Below, piece after piece: positions 58,016 to 64,000 of a stretch of 64,000 nt of DNA. Source of the stretch: a bacterium (GTDB taxonomy: Bacteria > Sysuimicrobiota > Sysuimicrobiia > Sysuimicrobiales > Humicultoraceae); NCBI GenBank assembly GCA_031082185.1, contig JAVHLI010000005.1, positions 159,324 to 223,323 of the forward strand, in the 5' to 3' direction. Made by a program: the position numbers and the translations under genes. A model generated the notes under the pieces. The model ran no database searches and was not told the origin of the DNA. It was given only the letters and a program-made list of their open reading frames with translations. Positions within the stretch are counted from its first letter, which is position 1. Every line of letters begins with the position of its first letter.

Positions 58016-58835
58016 CTTCCCCGTCTCCCTGCTTCCCCGGGCAGTCTCCGGGGATCCGTCCCACGGCAACCGCGTAGAGGACGCTGGTACGCGCCCCGTC
58101 GAGCCCCAGCAGCGCATCCAGCATGGCGTCGTCAAGCCCGCCCAAAGCGACCGCGCCGAGGCCCAGCGCCGCAGCCGCCAGGTAAATGTTCTGGGCGGCG
58201 TGCCCGGCCTCGAGGAGCACAAACCGGTAGCCCCTGGCCCCGTACTTGTCCGTGGTCCGCGCGAAGACGCCTGCCAGAACGATCAGTAGACCGGCGTGCT
58301 CGATGAGCGCAGGAAAGGCAGAGGCAGTCAGGAGATCGCTCAGACTCGACTCCGGGGGGTCAAGGGTCACCAGCGCCGCGCTGTGAGCGTTGGCGTCGTA
58401 GTAGTAGGGACCAGGATGGACCCCTCCTGGGGGAATGGGGAACCAGAAGTACGCGTCAATTGGATAGCAGGCGCCGGCCGAGGGAACAGTCCGCCGCGCG
58501 TGGAGGCCGCTCCCACCGGCAGCGATCATGCCGGCCGCCGCCCAGAGCAGTGTCCCGGCCTCCTCCAGATCGAGTGGGAGTCCGGCAAACTCGCGAGCGG
58601 ACCTGCGGCGGCGCAGGGCGGCATCCAGCCCGACGCCCATGCCGGCTCCGGACGCCGGCACCGGCAGAGTCAGCAGCGGACCGCGGCGCGGCCGCGCAGG
58701 AGCAGGTCCTCCTGCCCTGGCGTGGGCCGCGGCACGCCGTGAGACCTCGGCCCAGTCCGACGGCTTCCATTTGCTGCTCTCATGAAAGACCTCCCACAGG
58801 GGATGTTCGGGTATCATGCAAGGTTCAAGCGCCAT
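58008..58835 (-). CDS. SagB-type flavin dehydrogenase (azoline oxidase)
   Basis: The 275-residue protein is a SagB/McbC-type nitroreductase-fold dehydrogenase: after an N-terminal extension, RRRRSAREFAGLPLDLEEAGTLLWAAAG and RRTVPSAGACYPIDAYFW give the FMN-binding Arg-Ser-x-Arg and PSAGA-Cys-YP signature, and the C-terminal LEAGHAAQNIYLAAAALGLGAVALGG fits the family. It should oxidise thiazoline/oxazoline rings to thiazoles/oxazoles. It starts nine bases after the YcaO gene and overlaps the exporter ATPase gene. Confidence 0.93.
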   Translation of the reverse strand: MALEPCMIPEHPLWEVFHESSKWKPSDWAEVSRRAAAHARAGGPAPARPRRGPLLTLPVPASGAGMGVGLDAALRRRRSAREFAGLPLDLEEAGTLLWAAAGMIAAGGSGLHARRTVPSAGACYPIDAYFWFPIPPGGVHPGPYYYDANAHSAALVTLDPPESSLSDLLTASAFPALIEHAGLLIVLAGVFARTTDKYGARGYRFVLLEAGHAAQNIYLAAAALGLGAVALGGLDDAMLDALLGLDGARTSVLYAVAVGRIPGDCPGKQGDGEGG

Positions 58836-58844
58836 CTGCGCGCC

Positions 58845-60179
58845 TCAAGGAAACGGATGTGGGTACGGGTTGAGCGCACCCCTTCCCACCAAGCCCAGGC
58901 GCTCCGGCACCTCCCAGAGGCGCGAGTATCCCAGGAAACGGTGGGCATGCGAGGGTGCGATGTCCAGCAGACCGGGCACGAGCACCCTGGCTGTCACGAA
59001 CCCGCACTCCGCCAGGTCCGGCGTGGTCAGGTCAACTGCGAGCGCCTGCAGGCCTCGCCGTTCGAGGCGCTCAAGGCAGTACCCCAGATCCACGTCGGGA
59101 GAGCGGCTCTCGTCATGGAGATCCTCCAGGCTGACAGGAGTCGCGGCAGAGTCCTCCAGGAAGTCCAGGTAGGCCAGCGATTGCGGCTGACCGTACAGGC
59201 GTACGTGATCGGAGAACCGCCTGACGTTCGCGAAGTCCACTCCGGGATCGAAGCCCGTGCCTCCGCCCATCTGTCGAAGCCAGGTACGGGTTTGGACCGC
59301 CTCCAGAAGCGCCTTTAGCAGCGCAGCCGCCGGGTCGAGACGCGCGGCCGCACCGACGGCCGCGACGCTGGAATTGGCCTTGGGATCGAGCACGACGACC
59401 AGAGCAACGCTGATCCCGAGGTCGGTCGGCAGCAATCTGGCGAGGAACGTGAGCCCGCTGCGCTCAAACCGATCGCGTACGATGGAAGCCAGGGGACCAG
59501 AACGCGGCAGGAGAATCGGGGCCGTCGGCAGGCGCCGCCACCAGGTGAGGGCGAAGGCGTCCCGTTCCACGACCTCGAGAAGTGCCGCCAGCAGGGCCGC
59601 GCTCCGGGTGCGGGCGCACGCCAGTCCGGTTGAGATCGCGGGGCCGATGTTGGCAAGCCACGGCTCCGCCCGCTCCACAAGGAACACCCTCTTTGCCGGC
59701 ACCCATGCCGTCCCGCCCTTAGTTAGGTTCTGCGCGGCCACCCACTCAAGGACGGTGTCCTCCTCGAACCTGGCATAGGGCAGCCCGTCCTGCCACTGCT
59801 CGGCCGAGAACAGCGCGTAGGCATCAGGGTGAGGACCACCCACCTCGTGCCAGGTGGCCTCCACGATATCAGCCCGATCTGCAAACGATGCGGAGTACCT
59901 CTCGAGCACCTCGCCAACGGCCCTGGCCGCGGCGAGGTCATGTCCGAGTCCCACGCCGCTGGCGGAGATGACGAACGAGCGGCGACCGTCGGGCAGCGCG
60001 GTGCGGGCGGAATCGGTACCGGCCGCGGCCACGCAGACCACGTTCGGCTCGTCAGGCGGCATGGGAATCGCACCCAGCGCTCCGAGGACGCCTGCCAACG
60101 GGGTCGTCAGGCGACCGGCACTGTCCAGAGTGTCGGCGGCGTCCGCTTGGTCGAGTTCGGCTACAACTGCACTGAGCAT
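58845..60179 (-). CDS. YcaO cyclodehydratase (TOMM component D)
   Basis: The 444-residue YcaO protein uses ATP to turn Cys/Ser/Thr into azoline rings. It has the ATP-site motifs SGVGLGHDLAAARAVGEVLERYS near residue 95 and STGLACARTRSAALLAALLEVVERDAFALTWW near residue 185 (in parts), and ends in the Pro-rich tail NPYPHPFP typical of RiPP YcaO proteins, where it contributes to the active site. I start at ATG 60179, which overlaps the end of the E1-like gene by 19 bases. The upstream 190 codons in frame mirror that gene and are not protein. Confidence 0.93.
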   Translation of the reverse strand: MLSAVVAELDQADAADTLDSAGRLTTPLAGVLGALGAIPMPPDEPNVVCVAAAGTDSARTALPDGRRSFVISASGVGLGHDLAAARAVGEVLERYSASFADRADIVEATWHEVGGPHPDAYALFSAEQWQDGLPYARFEEDTVLEWVAAQNLTKGGTAWVPAKRVFLVERAEPWLANIGPAISTGLACARTRSAALLAALLEVVERDAFALTWWRRLPTAPILLPRSGPLASIVRDRFERSGLTFLARLLPTDLGISVALVVVLDPKANSSVAAVGAAARLDPAAALLKALLEAVQTRTWLRQMGGGTGFDPGVDFANVRRFSDHVRLYGQPQSLAYLDFLEDSAATPVSLEDLHDESRSPDVDLGYCLERLERRGLQALAVDLTTPDLAECGFVTARVLVPGLLDIAPSHAHRFLGYSRLWEVPERLGLVGRGALNPYPHPFP

Positions 60180-61135
60180 GTAACCGACACCTGCCGGCGG
60201 CCAGGCCGGACCGATGCGCAGGCCGGGCAGCGAGGGAGCCGGAGCACGTCGGCCCGGGTCCAGGCCAGGGTGCGCAGGTGAATCCTGATCAGCCTGTCTT
60301 CGAGTGTGGGCCTGTCGGCGCCGAGCAGGGCCTTGAGCACCTCCACCACCGCGGCGCCTGCCGCGACCTGGACTGCAGCGGGAAGCATGGGCCGGCTGCC
60401 CACCCGAATCAGCCGAACAGGGCCCGGCGCCAGGGCCTCGGCCCTGACCCGCAGGCACACTAAGCAGGCGGAGCGACCCGGCACGATGAGCGGGCCCAGC
60501 GTGAGCTCTGCCGCGTCGTTGATGACCGGCAGCCAAGGTGTGCCGGTGGTAAGACTGAGGGCGTTCAGCTGCAGGAGCGACGTATCGCGCAGGCTCGTCC
60601 CGCAGCCCACAAGGAGCGATGCGCGACCGACCATCTCTGCCGCGGCTTCGGTTGCGGGCTGCCCTCCATCGTATGGAAGCCTCTGGGTACTGACCCGGCA
60701 GTCCAGCAGAAGCCTCTCGATAGACCGGGAGATCCGACCATCTCCCCACAGGCAGACCGCGGCGCCCTCCAGCCGGGCGGTCAAATGGCCCACATCGCCC
60801 GGGCAGGCCAATGCTCGAAGAAACTCAATAACGTCTGAGTCGGCCGACTGAGGCTGCCCCAGCCGCCCGCCCGCAACCAGCAAGCCACCGGCGGCAAGCT
60901 GGGCAACCAAACGCTCAACCACCTCTGCGGAGCACCCGGCAAGCTCAGCGCATATCTCGTCTACGGTGTGCTCGCCGTCCAGAACCGGGAGCAGGTCGGG
61001 AAGGAGCGGCCCCACCCCTGAGCCGGAGAGGCGAACAGATCTTCCCGGTGACCTGAGCTCCACGTCGCTCTCCCCGACAGCGTACACCGACCAGAAATCC
61101 GGCAGGAGCGGCCTATAGGGTCCAGGTGCGTCCAC
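60161..61135 (-). CDS. TOMM precursor leader-binding E1-like protein (component C)
   Basis: The 324-residue protein resembles the E1-like (ThiF-related, cyclodehydratase C) partner that presents the precursor leader to YcaO. Its N-terminal half (YRPLLPDFWSVYAVGESDVELRS and LLPVLDGEHTVDEICAEL) is a winged-helix/RRE-like region. The C-terminal half has a Rossmann-like segment VCLWGDGRISRSIERLLLDC and a zinc tetracysteine from pairs CLVC (224/227) and CPAC (303/306). I start at GTG 61135, six bases after GAGGAGG, rather than at the GTG 12 codons earlier. It is the first modification gene after the precursor. Confidence 0.88.
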   Translation of the reverse strand: MDAPGPYRPLLPDFWSVYAVGESDVELRSPGRSVRLSGSGVGPLLPDLLPVLDGEHTVDEICAELAGCSAEVVERLVAQLAAGGLLVAGGRLGQPQSADSDVIEFLRALACPGDVGHLTARLEGAAVCLWGDGRISRSIERLLLDCRVSTQRLPYDGGQPATEAAAEMVGRASLLVGCGTSLRDTSLLQLNALSLTTGTPWLPVINDAAELTLGPLIVPGRSACLVCLRVRAEALAPGPVRLIRVGSRPMLPAAVQVAAGAAVVEVLKALLGADRPTLEDRLIRIHLRTLAWTRADVLRLPRCPACASVRPGRRQVSVTCSVQL

Positions 61136-61200
61136 GCGCGCCTCCTCGATAATGCCGGGCGGGCCTCTCACGCCGCTCTCACACGCCGCGCCCGATCACA

Positions 61201-61234
61201 GCCCGTGGGGGCAACGGCCACCGCCCCCACGGGC
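61201..61234 (-). terminator. Hairpin between precursor and modification genes
   Basis: GCCCGTGGGGGC and GCCCCCACGGGC form a perfect 12-base-pair stem with a ten-base loop, 14 bases after the precursor stop. No T-run follows, so it is more likely a leaky or Rho-assisted terminator, or an mRNA-stabilising element that makes the precursor message more abundant than the enzyme genes, as after sagA in streptolysin S operons. Confidence 0.6.
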
Positions 61235-61247
61235 CGTCCGACCTACA

Positions 61248-61373
61248 TCACATGCACATGTCTCCGCCGTTGCAGCAACAGCAGCAGCAGCAGCCGGGGG
61301 AGAACTCTCCCCCGCGATCGAACAGGGTGACGCTCTCAAGCTCTACAATCTGCAGTTCCATCTGCAGTTCCAT
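61248..61373 (-). CDS. TOMM precursor peptide with seven consecutive cysteines
   Basis: A 41-codon gene with a near-perfect ribosome site (AGGAGGTGA, seven bases before ATG). The leader (residues 1-24) is acidic and hydrophobic: MELQMELQIVELESVTLFDR, then GGEF. The core (25-41) is SPG, Cys28-Cys34, then NGGDMCM. Cysteines of such cores are converted to thiazoles by YcaO/SagB enzymes, which are encoded immediately downstream. Leader length and a Gly-rich junction before the Cys tract resemble SagA-like precursors. It is too short for standard gene callers and would be missed. The mature product could carry up to eight azoles. Confidence 0.9.
   Translation of the reverse strand: MELQMELQIVELESVTLFDRGGEFSPGCCCCCCCNGGDMCM
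61350..61373 (-). repeat. Tandem 12-base duplication at the precursor start
   Basis: ATGGAACTGCAG is repeated exactly twice on the minus strand (61362-61373 and 61350-61361), giving MELQMELQ at the N-terminus and a second in-frame ATG. Only the first copy is correctly spaced from AGGAGG, so the longer form should be made. Confidence 0.85.
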
Positions 61374-61447
61374 TGTGGGTCACCTCCTCAGGCGCCAGGA
61401 TGCGCGCAGGAGCAACCCCGGTGCGCCCGGCCCGTGGTCCGCCCATT

Positions 61448-62209
61448 CTATCGGCGCGAACCGGTCGGCGTTGCGGACCCTGTCCGCCTCAAGGCCCGGG
61501 CCAGCGTCAGCACAACAACCCTGTCTGCCCCGGCGTCCTTCAAGGCGAGGGCGCACGCCGCGGCCGTGGATCCGGTTGAGAAGACGTCGTCAACGAGCAG
61601 CACCGTCCCGGTCACCGTGTCATCTCCCGGCGCAAAGGCGTTCCGCACGTTGCCCGCCCTGGCGAAGGCGCGCAACTCCACTTGAAGATGATCCTGGTGA
61701 ACACGGCGCAGCGCCCGGGCGGCGCAGGGCACACCCAGCATGGAGGCAACCGGCCGGGCCAGCAGGTCTGACTGGTTGAAGCCGCGGGCCCTGAGCTTGG
61801 CCGGATGAAGGGGCACAGGAACGACCAGTTCAACGCCGCGGGTGATCTCAAGGGGAGCCAGGGCGGCCAGAAGCCCGCCCAGCACGCCGGCCGCGGCCTT
61901 CCGGCCGTGGAACTTCAGTCCGCAGATGGCCCGGCGAAGCCTGCCGTCGTAGACGGCCATCGAACGAGCGGCATCGAACGGGGGCGGTGAGAGGGTGCAG
62001 GCGGAGCACCGAACGGCGGGCACGGGGACGACGGGGATGTGAGCCGGCGGGTGTCCCTCCGGCGCCGGCAGCGGAACCCCGCACTGCCCGCAGGTGGGCG
62101 GCAGGATTCTCTCAATCCGATCGCAGCACGCGGCGCAGAAGGCCGCCCCCAGTGCGCCGCAGCCCTCGCACTTGAGCGGGATCAGCAGTTCTAGCAGACC
62201 TGCCCACAC
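61448..62209 (-). CDS. comF: ComF family phosphoribosyltransferase-like protein
   Basis: The 253-residue protein has an N-terminal zinc-ribbon-like cysteine set (LKCEGCGALGAAFCAACCDRI, CGQCGVPLP, RCSACTLSPPP) and a C-terminal PRTase domain with the PRPP motif VLLVDDVFSTGSTAAACALAL. ComF proteins are needed for natural transformation, probably after DNA entry; a comEC gene is also present in this genome. The start is GTG. The precursor gene of the TOMM cluster lies 74 bases downstream, so read-through from comF could contribute to its expression. Confidence 0.92.
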   Translation of the reverse strand: MWAGLLELLIPLKCEGCGALGAAFCAACCDRIERILPPTCGQCGVPLPAPEGHPPAHIPVVPVPAVRCSACTLSPPPFDAARSMAVYDGRLRRAICGLKFHGRKAAAGVLGGLLAALAPLEITRGVELVVPVPLHPAKLRARGFNQSDLLARPVASMLGVPCAARALRRVHQDHLQVELRAFARAGNVRNAFAPGDDTVTGTVLLVDDVFSTGSTAAACALALKDAGADRVVVLTLARALRRTGSATPTGSRR

Positions 62210-62262
62210 CCATCACATCGGCGGGCGCCGGTGCGGGTTACAGGTCCCGCAGGCGTGAAGCT

Positions 62263-63519
62263 CTAGGTGCCTTCCTGCCAGGACTCCAAGTACAGGCGCT
62301 GGACCTCGGTCAGGGTGTCAATACGCGCTCCGGTGGCCTCCAGCTTGAGCCGGGCCACGGCCTCATCAATGACGTCGGGCACCGGGTGCACCATCGGTTC
62401 AAGCCGACCGGCATGGGCGACCAGGTGGGCGACCGACAGCGCCTGGTTGGCGAACGACATGTCCATGACCGAGGCAGGGTGGCCCTCGGCCGCGGCCAGA
62501 TTGAGCAGTCGGCCCTCGGCCAGCAGGTAGAGCCGCCGGCCGTCGGCCATGGCGAACTCCTCGACGTGCTCGCGCACCCGCCGCCGGCTCGTCGCCATCG
62601 CCTCCAGCGCCGGGATGTCTATCTCCACGTTGAAATGACCGCTGTTGGCCAGCAGCGCGCCGTCGTGCATGGTCGCGAAGTGCTCGGCGCGCAACACCCC
62701 GGTGTTGCCGGTTACGGTAATGAATATGTCGCCCGTTGGCGCGGCCTGCGCGGCCGGCACTACCTGGTAGCCGTCCATCAGGGCCTCGAGAGCGCACAGG
62801 GGCGAAACCTCGGTCACGATTACGCGCGCGCCCATACCGCGCGCCCGCATCGCCACCCCGCGGCCGCAGGAGCCGTAACCGCAGACCACAACGGTGCGGC
62901 CGGACAGCAGCACGTTGGTGGCCCGCAGCAACCCGTCAATCGTGGACTGTCCGGTACCGTAGCGGTTATCGAAGAGGTGCTTGGTCTTAGCATCGTTGAC
63001 CGCAACGATGGGATAGCGCAGCGCCCCAGCCCGCGCCATGGCGCGCAGGCGGATCACGCCGGTTGTCGTCTCCTCCGTGCCCCCGAGGACTCCCTCAAGC
63101 AGGTCGGTCCGCTCACCGTGCAGCGTCGAGACAAGGTCCGCACCGTCATCCATCGTGATGTGCGGGCGGATCTCAAGGGCCTGGTGAATGTGCCGGTAAT
63201 AAGTATCGCGGTCCTCCCCGCGGACGGCAAAGACGCCCATACCGTACTCGGCGGCGAGGGCGGCGGCCACGTCGTCCTGCGTGGACAGCGGGTTGCTGGC
63301 GCACAGCGTGACCACAGCGCCCCCGGCCCGCAGTGCCAGCATCAGGACCGCGGTTTCCGTCGTGACATGCAGGCAGGCGGTGATCCGCCGTCCTGCCAGT
63401 GGCTGTTCGGAGACGAAGCGCTCGCGGATGAGGCGCAGCACCGGCATCTCTCGTTCGGCCCAGGCGATGCGGCGCAGACCCTCTGTGGCCAGGGTCAAAT
63501 CACGTACATCGTGTGACAT
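62263..63519 (-). CDS. ahcY: Adenosylhomocysteinase
   Basis: AhcY hydrolyses S-adenosylhomocysteine to adenosine and homocysteine with tightly bound NAD+. The 418-residue protein has [21 protein letters not shown] with the substrate-site residues, [32 protein letters not shown] with catalytic Lys and Asp (in parts), the NAD loop [19 protein letters not shown], and [13 protein letters not shown]. It lacks the insertion of eukaryotic forms, as is usual in thermophile/archaeal-type enzymes. I start at ATG (MSHDVRDLT), 20 codons inside the longest frame, preceded by TTGGAGGATC. No SAH riboswitch could be recognised upstream. Confidence 0.95.
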   Translation of the reverse strand: MSHDVRDLTLATEGLRRIAWAEREMPVLRLIRERFVSEQPLAGRRITACLHVTTETAVLMLALRAGGAVVTLCASNPLSTQDDVAAALAAEYGMGVFAVRGEDRDTYYRHIHQALEIRPHITMDDGADLVSTLHGERTDLLEGVLGGTEETTTGVIRLRAMARAGALRYPIVAVNDAKTKHLFDNRYGTGQSTIDGLLRATNVLLSGRTVVVCGYGSCGRGVAMRARGMGARVIVTEVSPLCALEALMDGYQVVPAAQAAPTGDIFITVTGNTGVLRAEHFATMHDGALLANSGHFNVEIDIPALEAMATSRRRVREHVEEFAMADGRRLYLLAEGRLLNLAAAEGHPASVMDMSFANQALSVAHLVAHAGRLEPMVHPVPDVIDEAVARLKLEATGARIDTLTEVQRLYLESWQEGT

Positions 63520-63579
63520 GCGATCCTCCAAGGTCTCCGGTGTGTCTATCGGATGATCCCGCTGAGTGTTGGCCCACAT

Positions 63580-63608
63580 ACCGTAGCGTATGCCGGGTGC
63601 GCCGACAA
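63580..63608 (-). promoter_or_regulatory. Possible promoter of ahcY
   Basis: On the minus strand TTGTCG (63603-63608) and TACGGT (63580-63585) are spaced by 17 bases, 60 bases before the ahcY start. The -10 match is poor, so this is tentative. Confidence 0.4.
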
Positions 63609-63675
63609 GACCAGTACCGAAACCGCTTCGACCTTCCGCCGATCATTGCTAAGGAGCCGTAACTGAATAAGTGAG

Positions 63676-64000
63676 CTAAGTATGCTTCTGCCGGTTCGGA
63701 CGAACCGTGTAGTTCCAGTCGCCATGGAAGGAATGTGGGACCAGCTTGATGCGTGCCATTTGCTGGTCGGTGACCACGACGCCCATAGGATACTTGCCGC
63801 GATCGATCTCTGACCTCACTCTGAGCCCGGCGTCGGTTCTCGTGGATCCGATCAGGCTCACGATGGCCACCAGACTCACCAGGGGGTTGCCTCGCCAGTT
63901 CATCGCGATGTGCGAGAACAGGCGGTGTTCGATCTTGTTCCACTTGCTCGTTCCCGGCGGGAAGTGACAGACGGTAATCGAGAGCCCGGTGCGGTTCGCG
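63676..64000 (-). mobile_element. ISAzo13/Rhodopirellula-type transposase, C-terminal part (cut by window edge)
   Basis: The reading frame runs in from the window edge and encodes about 108 residues: LSITVCHFPPGTSKWNKIEH, then RLFSHIAMNWRGNPLVSL, SLIGSTRTDAGLRVRSEIDR and a final GDWNYTVRPNRQK. This is the characteristic C-terminus of the DDE transposases of ISAzo13-like elements, with the last catalytic glutamate expected in KWNKIEHRLF. The element's left end must lie between the stop at 63676 and about 63610. I could not define terminal repeats because the other end is outside the window. Confidence 0.85.

Noticed and set aside
60180..60749. Upstream extension of the YcaO gene by 190 codons
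   Set aside because: It mirrors the E1-like gene in another frame and is Arg/Gly-rich; known YcaO proteins begin near the chosen ATG.
61272..61292. GCA/CAG trinucleotide run considered as a simple repeat or CRISPR-like element
   Set aside because: It is the Cys-codon tract of the RiPP precursor on the other strand. No spacer-repeat pattern exists anywhere in the window.
63520..63610. SAH riboswitch before ahcY
   Set aside because: I could not match the conserved core in the short leader; a covariance-model search would be needed.

Overview
The window is GC-rich chromosomal DNA from a bacterium. A Thr-type T-box leader, a HrcA/CIRCE heat-shock operon, an intrinsic-terminator style of regulation, many GTG/TTG starts and strong AGGAGG ribosome sites suggest a Gram-positive-like (Terrabacteria) lineage. 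I cannot name the species or phylum from the sequence. There is no CRISPR array, rRNA or phage, and only one transposase remnant, at the right edge.

Left third (1-16.5 kb), mostly housekeeping. A minus-strand run goes hrcA-dnaJ-prmA-rsmE-argC-argJ behind a perfect CIRCE operator, and grpE and dnaK are missing from it. Next come murJ, rpsT, and a second minus-strand run (lipoprotein-thrS-comEC-holA) behind a T-box leader. A tRNA-Val(GAC) gene lies just upstream of the T-box promoter. A large DUF2207 membrane protein follows.

Middle (16.5-31 kb), mixed metabolism. It holds a polar amino-acid ABC importer without its ATPase plus a 2-hydroxyacid dehydrogenase, an rRNA uracil methyltransferase, small redox proteins, an alcohol dehydrogenase / B3-4 domain / PflX-like radical SAM operon, a DMT exporter, an orphan prepilin-like protein, and a C45 peptidase coupled to a tandem GNAT protein.

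30.8-38.2 kb, a less GC-rich minus-strand island: ornithine carbamoyltransferase, carbamate kinase, a cyclic-2,3-diphosphoglycerate-synthetase-like GTPase, an arginine:glycine-amidinotransferase-like enzyme, a sodium:solute symporter and a Liv-type binding lipoprotein. It looks like an energy-yielding arginine/guanidino-compound pathway in which the usual arginine deiminase (arcA) is absent and an amidinotransferase-family enzyme stands in the locus.

38.2-55.6 kb, carbohydrate and amine uptake. A cytosine-deaminase-like amidohydrolase sits behind a leader with an attenuator-like hairpin. It is followed by a sugar ABC importer without ATPase, a second amidohydrolase, an XRE regulator, a PfkB kinase and a GH4 glycosidase. 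Then come an RpiR regulator, an AfuABC-type importer, a sugar-phosphate isomerase-like protein, an aminotransferase and a DapB/diaminopentanoate-dehydrogenase-like protein.

55.6-61.4 kb is the most interesting region: a compact minus-strand cluster for a thiazole/oxazole-modified microcin (TOMM) type RiPP. A 41-residue precursor ending in seven consecutive cysteines (61248-61373) is followed by a leader-binding E1-like protein, a YcaO cyclodehydratase, a SagB-type dehydrogenase, an ABC exporter pair and a PqqD-M50 membrane protease. comF, ahcY and a truncated ISAzo13-type transposase close the window.
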